Positions 43,521 through 53,786 of a stretch of 64,000 nucleotides of DNA are shown one piece after another. Position numbers and translations under genes: made by a program. The first letter of the stretch is position 1. Each line of letters opens with the position of its first letter. The notes beneath the pieces were generated by a model, which made no database searches, was not told where the DNA came from, and saw only the letters and a program-made list of their open reading frames with translations. The stretch is from Bacteriovorax sp. PP10 (lineage in GTDB: Bacteria; Bdellovibrionota; Bacteriovoracia; Bacteriovoracales; Bacteriovoracaceae): positions 1,116,001 to 1,180,000 of the forward strand of contig NZ_JAYGJQ010000002.1 in NCBI RefSeq assembly GCF_035013165.1, in the 5' to 3' direction.

Positions 43521-46500
43521 ATGAAAGTTAATCAGAAAAAAATATTCATAATTCTGGTTTCTGCTTTGGCCACAGCAGGATGTGTTCCTGTTGGTAAAAA
43601 ATTTGCAATCGAATTCAAAGACCCATCAGCATTCACAAATTTAAAATTAGATGTCAGCTCAGTTCAGGTTCAAAATAACCAGCTTATTGTTCGCGGTGCT
43701 GGTTTAAAAGATATTAAGACGATTAAACTTGTTAATAACGGAGTGACTGAAACTCTTGTTGTGGAAAGTGCAACATCTGGCCAGTTGGTGGCCAATGGAC
43801 TTTCTGCTATTGCTATTGGAGTAGGGAAAGTTTTTGATATGGTTCTGACAGATGCTTATGGTTCTGCAACGATGCCGGTTACTTTTACTCTTGAAAATGG
43901 CAGTATTATGATTGCTCACTTAAGTGATATGGGAGCAACGGCGGGACAAGTTTTAAAATATAACGGGACGGTGTGGGAACCAAGTACACTTTCTAGCTCT
44001 CAAGTTTATCAAGGCGTTTGGAATGCTAATACAAATACACCAAATATTAATTTAACTTCTCCTGTTTCTGGAGAGTACTACATTGTAACAGTTGCTGGAA
44101 TTTATAATACAGTGGCCTTTGATGTTGGTGATTGGATTATTCATAACGGAACAGGTTGGGATAAAATTGTAAGTGCAGCGGCCAATAAACTTTCTTTATC
44201 GGGTGGAACTTTAACTGGTAATTTACAACTTGATACTCTACTTAAATTTAAAGGTGCAAGTAATTATGTTTCGCTGAAAGCGAGTTCATCTTTAGCATCT
44301 GATATTGTTTTAGTTCTACCAAAAACATTGGGGACTAGCGGACAATTTTTAACCACTGATGGAACAGGTGTTATGAGTTGGACGACTCCAGTTGATCCAG
44401 TCATTGATAATTTAGATGCAACTCAAATTGCAGATGGTAGTGTAACGAGCGCGGCCTTTCAATATCTCGCAGGGGCCACATCAAATATTCAAGCACAATT
44501 AAATGCAAAACAAGCGACAGGAAATTTTGTAACGGCCTTAACGGGTGACGTGACAGCGAGTGGAGCTGGTTCTGTGACAGCAACTGTAACAACAGTTGGT
44601 GGAGCAACGGCCGCGAATATTGCAGCAGGAACAGCTCTGGCAAATGCGGCGACTAATGCAAATACAGCAAGCACAATTATCAAACGTGATGCTTCAGGAA
44701 ATTTTAGTGCAGGAACAATAACTGGAACATTTAATGGAAGTGCAACCAATGTCTCTGGGACAGTTGCTGTTGCAAATGGTGGAACAGGAAATACAACTCT
44801 TGGAGTGAACCAACTTCTTTTTGGAAACGGGACTTCAGCGATAAATGGATTACCGACGACTGCGATACCTGCAGTTCTTCTTAGTACTGTTGCTTCTGGT
44901 GCACCAACATGGACGACATCGACGACTGGAAATGTTTTAAAAGGTTCAGTGAGTGGTGTGAGCTTTGGAGCTCTTGATTCAAGTGACCTGCCAACTGGAA
45001 CTCTTTCAGGTGCAGGAACAGCTAATTATGTTCCTTATTATAATACAACAAGTACTCTTGCGAATTCGCCAATGGCGATTTCAGGAAACAATGTAGGAAT
45101 TGGAACGACAACTCCAGGTGCTATTTTTGAAGTTTCATCAACATCACCTTCATTAAGAATCAGTAATCCCAATGTGACGATTTCAGATTTTTCTACTACT
45201 GGATTTAGTCCAACATTGGGTGCAAATACAACTGCTCAATGGGTTAATTATAGTAATACAACAGGCGGATACCAACTTGCAGGTTTCACCAAATCAGGAA
45301 CCAATAACGGAGTGCCTGCGGCCCTTGTAGGTTATCATGGCGGTACAGCACCTACGACAGCGGCAATACTATTGTCCGGTTGGAAATGGAATGGAGCAAC
45401 TACTAGAGCGGCATTGGCCTCAAGTGAGATTGTTACACAAGTTGCAAATGCAACGACTCCGTTAATGACTGTTTTGGGATCTGGTTATGTCGGGGTAGGA
45501 ACGGCAACTCCTCAAAAGCTATTGCATGTGTTAGGAAATGCAGGGACAGATTTTCTTTTCCAGGTTGAGAGTACTGCCGCTAGCAATGATGCTAATTTTT
45601 TATTGTTAGCAGATCAGAATACGGGCGCGACTAATTTTTCGATGAGACATGGAACATCTGCAGGGGCCGGTTGGAATTTTGGAATGAATCCTGCTGAGCA
45701 TTTTACGATTACTTCTCGTCAATCAAGTACAAATACAGATCGTTTAACGATTTTAAATACTGGAAACGTCGGGATCGGGACAACTGCACCAACACAAAAA
45801 CTTTCAGTGGCAGGAACCTATACTACAGATTTTACCGGCAACGACATTGTATTCAGTCGAGCAGGAGCTCCTAGTTATATTTCTCAAGGTGGGATAGGGG
45901 GAAATCTTTTATTCCTATCAAGCTATGCTACTGCGAAAGATACAAATGCACTTGCGCTTCTTGCTAATGGAAATTTTGGAATTGGAATGACGACACCTAA
46001 CGCGTCTCTATACGTGAATAAAACTTCACCGACAGGAACAATCAGTTCAACTTTAACTGATGTTGTCGGTGTCGGAACTAATTTTACAGCGGCATTTAGA
46101 GTGGGAGATCAAATCGTCTCATCGGGGCAAGTGAAAACGATAACAGCAATTACAGATGCTACCAACCTGACAGTTAATACTGCTTTTTCTACAGATTTGG
46201 CCGCTGTCGCATATGCGAGAGTTGGAGCAGTTTTTTATGCAGGCAATGTCGGTATTGGGACATCATCAGCAATTTATCCCTTGGATGTAGTGGGAGACAT
46301 TCGTTCCACTACAAATCTTAGAGTAGGTTCAGGTAGTGCTGGTATCTCAACAACTGGTAACGATATTACGCTTAAGGATGCTCTTAATAATACTTCCTTC
46401 CGTGGAACTAGAGCAACTTCTAGCTGGTCGGATTCGGCAAATACACAATGGTTTCAAGTCGGGAATTCTGGCGATAAGGTAACTTTCTCAGCTGCAGCAG

Positions 46501-47180
46501 GTAGTGCTGCTGGCCGAATGAAAGTTCAGACAGCTTCATTTCAGGTTGCTACAAGTTCCGGCTCAAACGTTCCAACTGGTCTATTTGAAGTCAGTAACAA
46601 TACTATTGGTCTTTTTAATGTACTCAGTTCTGGAAATGTCGGTATTGGAACAACAGCTCCATCTACATTATTACATGTGAAAACAACGACGGCCGGAGCG
46701 ACAGTGGCCACTTTTGAAAGTGGAACAGGGTCTTGTACGATAGTGCCAAATTCTGGAATGAGTTGTTCATCTGATATTAGATTGAAAGAAAATTTCGAAG
46801 AAATTATTAATGGACTCGATAAAGTTTTAAATCTTAGAGGAGTCACTTTCCAATGGAAAGAAAGAAGCCTTGAAGATGATTCACGCCATATGGGATTCAT
46901 CGCTCAAGAAGTCGAGAAAGTGGCCCCTGAGCTTGTTACTAATGATGCTCGTGGGTACAAGAGGGTGAACTATGCCAACTTCGTGGCGGTCTTAACAGAA
47001 GCAGTTAAGGATCTTTTCCATAAATGGTTTAATGACAGTCAAGGACTTCATCGCGAAATCGCCTCAGTTAAAGCAGAGAGTGCTCAATTGAAGAAAAATA
47101 ATGAATTACTGAAAGAAGAAAATAAAGCAATTAAATCTTATCTATGTAGTCGAGATCCCAACGCAGAGATTTGCAAATGA
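43521..47180 (+). CDS. Large tail-fibre-like lipoprotein with S74 endosialidase-type chaperone
   Basis: The 1219-residue precursor has a lipobox (ATAGC, Cys20). Its N-terminal module of about 530 residues has tail-fibre motifs such as YLAGATSNIQAQLNAK and ANGGTGNTT. Six NVGIGT-type blocks follow (first NNVGIGTTTP, last NVGIGTTAPS). The C-terminus is an intramolecular chaperone of the peptidase S74 family, SSDIRLKEN then MGFIAQEVEKVAPELV. In phage tailspikes this domain trimerises and cleaves itself off. Here it would assemble a trimeric, outer-membrane-bound fibre. The family also occurs in non-phage proteins. The next gene overlaps in ATGA. Confidence 0.85.
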   Translation: MKVNQKKIFIILVSALATAGCVPVGKKFAIEFKDPSAFTNLKLDVSSVQVQNNQLIVRGAGLKDIKTIKLVNNGVTETLVVESATSGQLVANGLSAIAIGVGKVFDMVLTDAYGSATMPVTFTLENGSIMIAHLSDMGATAGQVLKYNGTVWEPSTLSSSQVYQGVWNANTNTPNINLTSPVSGEYYIVTVAGIYNTVAFDVGDWIIHNGTGWDKIVSAAANKLSLSGGTLTGNLQLDTLLKFKGASNYVSLKASSSLASDIVLVLPKTLGTSGQFLTTDGTGVMSWTTPVDPVIDNLDATQIADGSVTSAAFQYLAGATSNIQAQLNAKQATGNFVTALTGDVTASGAGSVTATVTTVGGATAANIAAGTALANAATNANTASTIIKRDASGNFSAGTITGTFNGSATNVSGTVAVANGGTGNTTLGVNQLLFGNGTSAINGLPTTAIPAVLLSTVASGAPTWTTSTTGNVLKGSVSGVSFGALDSSDLPTGTLSGAGTANYVPYYNTTSTLANSPMAISGNNVGIGTTTPGAIFEVSSTSPSLRISNPNVTISDFSTTGFSPTLGANTTAQWVNYSNTTGGYQLAGFTKSGTNNGVPAALVGYHGGTAPTTAAILLSGWKWNGATTRAALASSEIVTQVANATTPLMTVLGSGYVGVGTATPQKLLHVLGNAGTDFLFQVESTAASNDANFLLLADQNTGATNFSMRHGTSAGAGWNFGMNPAEHFTITSRQSSTNTDRLTILNTGNVGIGTTAPTQKLSVAGTYTTDFTGNDIVFSRAGAPSYISQGGIGGNLLFLSSYATAKDTNALALLANGNFGIGMTTPNASLYVNKTSPTGTISSTLTDVVGVGTNFTAAFRVGDQIVSSGQVKTITAITDATNLTVNTAFSTDLAAVAYARVGAVFYAGNVGIGTSSAIYPLDVVGDIRSTTNLRVGSGSAGISTTGNDITLKDALNNTSFRGTRATSSWSDSANTQWFQVGNSGDKVTFSAAAGSAAGRMKVQTASFQVATSSGSNVPTGLFEVSNNTIGLFNVLSSGNVGIGTTAPSTLLHVKTTTAGATVATFESGTGSCTIVPNSGMSCSSDIRLKENFEEIINGLDKVLNLRGVTFQWKERSLEDDSRHMGFIAQEVEKVAPELVTNDARGYKRVNYANFVAVLTEAVKDLFHKWFNDSQGLHREIASVKAESAQLKKNNELLKEENKAIKSYLCSRDPNAEICK

Positions 47181-50020
47181 AATTTAATCAGAAAAAAATA
47201 GTCATAGTACTGATTTCTGCTTTGGCCACAGCAGGATGTGTTCCTGTTGGTAAAAAATTTGCAATCGAATTCAAAGACCCTTCATCATTCACAAATTTAA
47301 AATTAGGTGTCACTTCAGTTCAAGTTCAAAATAATCAACTCATTGTTCATGGTAGTGGTTTAAAAGATATTAAGACAATCAAGCTTGTTAATAATGGAGT
47401 TACTGAAACTCTTGTTGTGGAAAGTGCAACGTCTGGCCAGTTAGTTGCCAATGGGCTTTCTGCTGTTGCTATTGGTGTAGGGAAGATTTTTGACATGGTT
47501 CTGGCAGACGCTTATGGATCTGCAACGGTACCAGTTACCTTTGTTCTTGAAAACGGAAGTATTAAGATTGCTCACCTAAGTGATATGGGAGCAGTGTCAG
47601 GACAAGTTTTAAAATATAACGGGACAGTGTGGGAGCCAAGTACGCTTTCTAGCTCTCAAGTTTATCAAGGTGTTTGGAATGCTAACACTAATACACCAAA
47701 TCTTAATTTAACTTCCCCGGTTTCTGGTGAGTACTACATTGTATCGGTTGCCGGAACTTATAATACAGTGGCCTTTGATGTTGGTGATTGGATTATTCAC
47801 AATGGAACAAGTTGGGATAAAGTTGTAAGTTCAGCGGCCAACAAGCTTTCTTTATCGGGTGGAACTCTAACTGGAAATTTACAGCTTGATACTTTACTAA
47901 AATTTAAGGGTGCAAGTAATTATGTCTCGCTAAAAGCAAGTTCATCTTTAGCATCTGATATTGTTTTAGTCTTACCAAAAACAGTTGGAACGAGTGGACA
48001 ATTTTTAACGACTGACGGAACAGGTGTAATGAGTTGGACGACTCCTGTTGATCCAGTCATTGATAATTTGGATGCAACTCAAATTGCAGACGGCAGTGTA
48101 ACGAGTACGGCCTTTCAATATTTGGCAGGGGCCACATCAAATATCCAGGCACAATTAAATGCAAAACAAGCAACTGGAAATTTTATTACGGCCTTAACTG
48201 GTGACGTGACAGCAAGTGGGGCAGGGTCAGTGGCCGCCACTGTAGCAACAGTTGGTGGAGCAACGGCCGCAAATATTGCAGCAGGAACAACTTTGGCGAA
48301 TGCCGCGACTGATGCAAATACTGCAAGTGCAATCATCAAACGCGACTCTTCAGGAAATTTTAGTGCAGGAACAATTACCGGAATATTTAATGGTAATGCA
48401 ACCAATGTTTCAGGAGTCGTTGCAGTTGCAAACGGTGGAACAGGAAATACAACGATTGGAGTGAATCAACTTCTTTTTGGAAATGGAACTTCAGCGATAA
48501 GTGGATTACCGATTACGGCCATACCTAGTGTTCTTTTAAGTACTGTGGCCTCTGGTGCCCCAGTATGGACGACATCGACGACAGGAAATGTTTTAAAAGG
48601 TTCAGTGAGTGGTGTGAGCTTTGGAGCACTCGTTTCAAGTGATCTACCGGCCGGAACTCTTTCGGGTGCAGGAACTGCTAATTATGTTCCTTATTATAAT
48701 ACAACGAGTACTCTTGCGAATTCGCCAATGGCGATTTCGGGAAATAATGTAGGGATAGGAACGACAGCACCAAATGCTAGGCTTGTTGTGACTGATGGAA
48801 CAGCTCCTCAAGCTTCAATCGCAGCAGTTGTACCAACGATTTCTGCTCAAGCATCAGGTCCGGCCTATTTCATGGGGAAGGATTTAACGAATGGTATTGA
48901 GTTTATGTTTGGGACAAGTACTTTAGGTGTTGCATGGGCAGGCTCAACATCGAATCATAATTTTCAGCTTAGAACCAACAATAATCCAAGGCTTTCTATT
49001 GATACAGCTGGAAATGTAGGGATTGGAACAATAGCGCCAGCATCAGCACTTGAAGTGAATGCTCCAGCAGCGGCCTTTGGAGTTAATCAATTTAAGGTTA
49101 CAGATGGAACAACTGGTGGGTATTTTTCAGTAAGTGAAGGAGCGAGTGGAGCGGCCAATTATCTTCCAACATTTTCGTTTGCTTCAACAGGAGTAAGTGG
49201 AATTGGAGGAGCTTTACTTGGACTAGTACCTTCAGCTAATGATGGATTATCTGCATCAGGAGCTGCAATTATTCTAGATGGTCGAACAAGTGCGGGTACT
49301 GCCTTAACACTTGCAAATATTTTGAATATTCGTAATAACGGTACGGCATTGATGACAATGACAGCTAGTGGAAATATGGGAATTGGAACAACGGTACCTG
49401 GTGATAAATTAGATGTATTAGGAGGAGCAATGCGTGTAAGCCGCAATACTTCGCAATACCTTTACCTTTCTGGTGGAGATGCCACTAATCAACATAACTA
49501 TATAAGAGGGATGTCGACGGAAGGAAATAAAAAAATAATGTATTTTCAATCCTTCAATGATGCTTCTGGTTCTGCCGCCGGAAGTAATGGATTTCAATTC
49601 CAAACAGGAACAATCGCCTCACCATTAAATGCGCTAACAATATTAGAGTCAGGAAAAGTAGGGATTGGGATAACAACTCCTACCTCTGCACTTCAAGTTA
49701 ACGGAACGATCGTTGGTAAAGCTTCTGTTTTAAACGCAACGGCCACCATCGATTTTTCTACGGGAAATCAACAATACACTGCGAGCAGTTGTGGTACGTT
49801 TAATTTAAATAATTTAAAAGATGGCGGCTCTTACGCTTTTGCGATTCAAGGCTCAACGGCGGCACTTTGCTCATTCAATGCTTTCAGTGATGTCGGTGTG
49901 ACTCCTTTGACTGTTCACATGCCTACAAATCATGGACTGAGTACAGCAAGTACTCATACACTCTATAACTATATGGTGATGGGAACACACGTCTATGTTT
50001 CATGGGTGCCAGGATATTAA
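47177..50020 (+). CDS. Paralogous fibre lipoprotein without the S74 chaperone
   Basis: The protein, 947 residues from ATG 47177, repeats the lipobox (Cys20) and the N-terminal module of its upstream paralogue with high identity through about residue 520. It then diverges, with four VGIGT-type blocks, and ends in a different domain (LNNLKDGGSYAFAIQGS then MVMGTHVYVSWVPGY). There is no S74 domain. It may form heterotrimers with its neighbour or use another chaperone (inference). Its ATG overlaps the preceding stop. An upstream in-frame ATG at 47171 is less likely. Confidence 0.83.
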   Translation: MKFNQKKIVIVLISALATAGCVPVGKKFAIEFKDPSSFTNLKLGVTSVQVQNNQLIVHGSGLKDIKTIKLVNNGVTETLVVESATSGQLVANGLSAVAIGVGKIFDMVLADAYGSATVPVTFVLENGSIKIAHLSDMGAVSGQVLKYNGTVWEPSTLSSSQVYQGVWNANTNTPNLNLTSPVSGEYYIVSVAGTYNTVAFDVGDWIIHNGTSWDKVVSSAANKLSLSGGTLTGNLQLDTLLKFKGASNYVSLKASSSLASDIVLVLPKTVGTSGQFLTTDGTGVMSWTTPVDPVIDNLDATQIADGSVTSTAFQYLAGATSNIQAQLNAKQATGNFITALTGDVTASGAGSVAATVATVGGATAANIAAGTTLANAATDANTASAIIKRDSSGNFSAGTITGIFNGNATNVSGVVAVANGGTGNTTIGVNQLLFGNGTSAISGLPITAIPSVLLSTVASGAPVWTTSTTGNVLKGSVSGVSFGALVSSDLPAGTLSGAGTANYVPYYNTTSTLANSPMAISGNNVGIGTTAPNARLVVTDGTAPQASIAAVVPTISAQASGPAYFMGKDLTNGIEFMFGTSTLGVAWAGSTSNHNFQLRTNNNPRLSIDTAGNVGIGTIAPASALEVNAPAAAFGVNQFKVTDGTTGGYFSVSEGASGAANYLPTFSFASTGVSGIGGALLGLVPSANDGLSASGAAIILDGRTSAGTALTLANILNIRNNGTALMTMTASGNMGIGTTVPGDKLDVLGGAMRVSRNTSQYLYLSGGDATNQHNYIRGMSTEGNKKIMYFQSFNDASGSAAGSNGFQFQTGTIASPLNALTILESGKVGIGITTPTSALQVNGTIVGKASVLNATATIDFSTGNQQYTASSCGTFNLNNLKDGGSYAFAIQGSTAALCSFNAFSDVGVTPLTVHMPTNHGLSTASTHTLYNYMVMGTHVYVSWVPGY

Positions 50021-50021
50021 A

Positions 50022-51350
50022 ATGAAAATATTTTTAATTTTCATTTTAATGAGTAGCTTTACTGCGCACGCAACTAATAATTTCTTTAATGGTTCATTCT
50101 ATCAGATAAGTACCGATTCAAATTGGGTGAGGAATGGATCAACTCTTGATTTAGATTTTGCCAACGATCGCTACCATTTAAACGGGACCAGCTATACTGG
50201 AATTGGCAGCTTTATAACGGGCGCTGGTGCAAGCTTTTCTCGCGCAACGACTGCGACTTATTATAATTCTTTGGGCGTTTTATCGACGGCCACGGCACAT
50301 AGTCCGAGGCTTGATTATGATCCAAATACTCATGAGCCTAAAGGATTATTAATTGAAGAAGCAAGAACCAATGATATGTTTCGATCGGCCGAAATGGATA
50401 ATGTTTATTGGTTAAAAAGTAGTATCACAGTTACTGCAGATGCAGCCTTAGCTCCAGATGGTACAATGTCTGCGGATTTAATAACAACTACAGGTGCAAG
50501 TAATACTTATATTACCAAATTGGTTGGTACCTATGCTGGAGGCACTGCAGTTACTAAATCTGTTTATGCCAAGGCCGGTACGAGTTCAAAAATTATTTTT
50601 GAACATGTTGTCAGTGGTCCCGGTTATTTGGTTACGACCTTTAATCTCTCGACATTAACAGTTACACCAGCAACGGGTGTGACGGCATCAATACAAAATG
50701 TAGGTAATGGATGGTATAGGCTTTCGGCCACTAAAGTTTTTGCCAATTCAAATACGACAGATTTTTGGGCAGCTACCTATATTGATATATATGGTACTGC
50801 CGCTGCTGGAAAAACAATTTATCTCTGGGGTGCCCAACAAGAATTAGGGGCCTTTTCGACTTCTTATATCCCCACAACCACAGCAGCTGTCACTCGAAGC
50901 AAAGACAACTTTACCGTTCCAACTGCGGCTTGGTTTAATGCCACCACTGGAACCTTCGTCACGCAAAGTTATGGCCAGATAAACTCGACTCAGAATGGTT
51001 ATGGCCGTGTTGTTGGTGGAGACGGAGCTGTGAACTTTGTTGGTTTTGATAGCAGCTTATCCAGAGTTGGAACCTGGAATGGTACGACCACTCTCACTGC
51101 AGTAGGCACAGTCACTGCTTCATCTACTCAATCCATTAAAATGGCGCATGCTTGGGATCAAGGGGCGGGGACGCAATCAGTAGCTGGTAGTCGTGGACAA
51201 CTTTCTACTGGAAGTTATGTTGGGAGTTGGACATCAACGAATATTTCTCCCGGTGGCAGTAGCTATAATCCGCTTAATGCTCCTGTCATGAGAGTCACTT
51301 TTTTTCCTCTGTGTTTACCTGATGCAGGTTTGAAAGATTACACCAGGTAA
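50022..51350 (+). CDS. Secreted phage-spike-like fibre protein
   Basis: The 442-residue precursor begins MKIFLIFILMSSFTAHA, a signal peptide. The mature protein has LLIEEARTNDMFRSAEMDN near 109-127, matching the phage head spike/fibre domain. Beta-rich repeats of the carbohydrate-binding type follow, then a C-terminal jelly-roll-like part ending RVTFFPLCLPDAGLKDY, typical of that family. AGGA lies 7 nt before the ATG. A 14-bp AT-rich inverted repeat encloses the start codon. It is the last gene of the fibre transcript. Confidence 0.78.
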   Translation: MKIFLIFILMSSFTAHATNNFFNGSFYQISTDSNWVRNGSTLDLDFANDRYHLNGTSYTGIGSFITGAGASFSRATTATYYNSLGVLSTATAHSPRLDYDPNTHEPKGLLIEEARTNDMFRSAEMDNVYWLKSSITVTADAALAPDGTMSADLITTTGASNTYITKLVGTYAGGTAVTKSVYAKAGTSSKIIFEHVVSGPGYLVTTFNLSTLTVTPATGVTASIQNVGNGWYRLSATKVFANSNTTDFWAATYIDIYGTAAAGKTIYLWGAQQELGAFSTSYIPTTTAAVTRSKDNFTVPTAAWFNATTGTFVTQSYGQINSTQNGYGRVVGGDGAVNFVGFDSSLSRVGTWNGTTTLTAVGTVTASSTQSIKMAHAWDQGAGTQSVAGSRGQLSTGSYVGSWTSTNISPGGSSYNPLNAPVMRVTFFPLCLPDAGLKDYTR

Positions 51351-51356
51351 TAATTT

Positions 51357-53216
51357 TTAAAGTGCGCCGTTATTGATTAAAGCAATCATGTTAATCAAAT
51401 TGCCACGGTTAACAGCGATCGCCTGAATTTCTTTAACTTCTTCAGGGAAATATTCCATAACCAGGTCTTTCATTTTCGAAGCGTATTCAACAGACAGACT
51501 TCCCACTTCATCAATTTTTGCCTGTGGAATAGAATCAAATTCTCCCGCTAGTGGAACTCCGTATCCTGCTTTTAAATAATGATCTGCACTCAATTGGTCT
51601 TGCAGGTGTTGAAGTTCAATAACTTTTTCACCTAAGTCTGCTTTCAATGTTGGGTCAGCGTCTTCACCAAAAATCAGGTCTCCAATTTTCTTAGCAAATT
51701 TAATTTCTTCAGACTGAGCAATCAGGTCTTCAACTCTTAAAGCATTGGCAGTCATTTTTAATTTTGATTCACTCTTATCAATCGCCGTTTGGTAAATTTT
51801 CATTCTCTTTGCCGATTTATTGTTTTCAACAAATTTAGCAAAGTCTTTTTCTGTGATCCCAAGAACTTTTAACGAAGTTAGGATTTTTTCACCAACACCA
51901 GGAAAGAAGAATCCTTTTTTCTCAGCTGATTTGATATCGGTTAGAACAGAAGTATCTCCTAGACCCATATCAATCAGGTAGCTATAAAGACCTGATGGTG
52001 TTGTAATGTTTTTTACCTGAAGATCGTTGTCTTCACCTCTGGCAACTTTTAAAAGATAAAGAGCTTCTGTCGCGCAGTTATTTGTTAGGAAGAAGTATTT
52101 ACCCTTATATCCCCAGAATAATTCTGAAGCACGAGTGACAAATCTTTGTGCTTGAGTGTCTGTTAACTTTAAAGGTAGAGACGTTACTTCGCGGAATTCA
52201 CCTTTCGTGTATTCATTAATAACATCAGTTAATGGAAGAAAGAATAATTGAGAAGGGTATTCTCCGTTCATGCCTTTTGTATAACTTGTTGTGATGTCCT
52301 GAACGTTTGCTCTAAAGCTTAAAACTACATGGTAGGCAGTATCGTTCATACATGATGGGCCCTTTGCTTTTCCAGGAGCACAGAACACCAGGCGGTACAT
52401 CGCGTGGCCAAATCGGCTCATCGCTGCTTTTCCTTTACCGGCAAATAAATAATGAACCTGGTAAAGACGACTGAAATCCATATCGCGAACTAAAGATGCT
52501 TCTGTTTTTGTGTTGCTGATTCCCGCAGTTACGACAATCTTCTTAATCGATTCACAGCTTTTTTCAATTCCTGGTTTTGCACCAAAGATATTTGCATAGT
52601 ATTCATAATAAGTTTGTCTGCGGCACTTGAATTCTGAATCATAAAGAAAGTATTCAAAGTTAACAGCAAACGTTTCTGCGCTATTTTTGAATTCATATCT
52701 ATCAGGAGAGCGCTCATTTAATTGATTAAGATTCGTTCTTTTTTTAATGATCAGACCTTTTGCAATCCATCCACCGATATTAAGGAATAGGGGACTCTTA
52801 GAGATCTTTTTCTTTTGGTCATACATGTGGGCAAGTTCGTGAACAATCGTTGCCTTCATATATGTTCTGATATCTTTATGGTTGCAGTTAATTTTGCGGT
52901 TACCTTTCTGGATTTCTTTTGCGAAAACATTTTCAACTTCAATCGTGCTGTTAGAGTCCAGCATGATATCGCGTCCAACGATAATGTTCTCTGAACAGTT
53001 ATTATCAATACCACTCAGTGATACCTTATTTAAGTTCTTAAACTCGACTGTGACAGGTTTTCCGATGGTCTCCTTCATACTGGTAGGGAGTTCGGCAGTA
53101 ATCTCTTTAAGGACGCCTGAAACAGCATCTGACTTAATGTTGGTCAAAAGCTTGAATTCACCTGCATGAGCAGATGTACATAGGGCCATAATGAACATAA
53201 GTTGCTTTAACTTCAT
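51357..53216 (-). CDS. Secreted metallopeptidase-like and Lnb-type (DUF4105) fusion
   Basis: I start at ATG 53216, preceded by AAGGA and giving signal peptide MKLKQLMFIMALCTSAHA. The 619-residue protein has an N-terminal part with HELAHMYDQ near 118-126, an HExxH zinc motif. A domain of the Lnb/DUF4105 type follows, with RFGHAMYRLVF, FRANVQDITTSYTKG, LPLTDVINEYTKGEFRE and the nucleophile region TNNCATEALYLL. The latter fold resembles NlpC/P60 cysteine hydrolases. A helical C-terminal tail follows. The combination suggests an envelope hydrolase. Confidence 0.74.
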   Translation of the reverse strand: MKLKQLMFIMALCTSAHAGEFKLLTNIKSDAVSGVLKEITAELPTSMKETIGKPVTVEFKNLNKVSLSGIDNNCSENIIVGRDIMLDSNSTIEVENVFAKEIQKGNRKINCNHKDIRTYMKATIVHELAHMYDQKKKISKSPLFLNIGGWIAKGLIIKKRTNLNQLNERSPDRYEFKNSAETFAVNFEYFLYDSEFKCRRQTYYEYYANIFGAKPGIEKSCESIKKIVVTAGISNTKTEASLVRDMDFSRLYQVHYLFAGKGKAAMSRFGHAMYRLVFCAPGKAKGPSCMNDTAYHVVLSFRANVQDITTSYTKGMNGEYPSQLFFLPLTDVINEYTKGEFREVTSLPLKLTDTQAQRFVTRASELFWGYKGKYFFLTNNCATEALYLLKVARGEDNDLQVKNITTPSGLYSYLIDMGLGDTSVLTDIKSAEKKGFFFPGVGEKILTSLKVLGITEKDFAKFVENNKSAKRMKIYQTAIDKSESKLKMTANALRVEDLIAQSEEIKFAKKIGDLIFGEDADPTLKADLGEKVIELQHLQDQLSADHYLKAGYGVPLAGEFDSIPQAKIDEVGSLSVEYASKMKDLVMEYFPEEVKEIQAIAVNRGNLINMIALINNGAL

Positions 53217-53416
53217 AACATATCCTTGAGAGTAAATAAGTAATGTGATTTTAGCTTTTATTTGGCCGGGCAACATAGATATAGAGAGACCACTATAAAA
53301 ACTTCTGTTGTTGTCTAAAGTTTAGACAGTTATTTACAACACAGAATATTTACATACTCACTATTTTTTTTTTTTAGCTGTGTTAGTTTTTGTTCACACA
53401 AACATACGGAGGATCT

Positions 53417-53761
53417 ATGAAATTAAAATCACTAATCGCTGCAGCTTTACTTGTTACTTCAATCTCTACATACGCTGTAGACTTAACTGTATCTCCACTT
53501 TACACAGTCATCGGTCTAGTAAGAACAGCAGTAGCAATCGTTGTTACTCCAACTGCACTAGCTACTGGTTCATCTGAAGCAACTTCTGCAAACAAAGAAC
53601 AACTTGCAGCTGTTAGATCAGACGCTGTTGACTTTCTTGCTGGAGCAGAAGCTTCTGACGTTCTTTCAGCTTCAATTAAGCAAATCAAAGGACAAAACGA
53701 TGAAATGAACGCGTTGTCTGATACTCAAGTTGCTAGCTTAATCGTTACAGCTCTAGAATAA
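53417..53761 (+). CDS. Small secreted protein, possibly DUF2388-like
   Basis: The 114-residue precursor has a signal peptide ending near TYA and a short helical mature region with AVRSDAVDFLAG and SDTQVASLIVTALE. GGAGGATCT before the ATG is a near-perfect ribosome-binding site, and codon use suggests strong expression. A strong terminator follows. The resemblance to DUF2388 is faint. Cysteines are absent. Confidence 0.65.
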   Translation: MKLKSLIAAALLVTSISTYAVDLTVSPLYTVIGLVRTAVAIVVTPTALATGSSEATSANKEQLAAVRSDAVDFLAGAEASDVLSASIKQIKGQNDEMNALSDTQVASLIVTALE

Positions 53762-53786
53762 TTTTTTTAAAAAATAAAATTAAGAG

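Noticed and set aside
44401-44749. Minus-strand open frames inside the fibre genes
   Set aside because: They recur at matching places in both paralogues because the repetitive sense sequence has few stops in reverse. They show no start signals.
43521-51350. Prophage remnant suggested by tail-fibre and spike domains
   Set aside because: The proteins carry lipoprotein or signal peptides and no capsid, terminase, integrase or lysis gene lies nearby, so they are better read as bacterial surface fibres.
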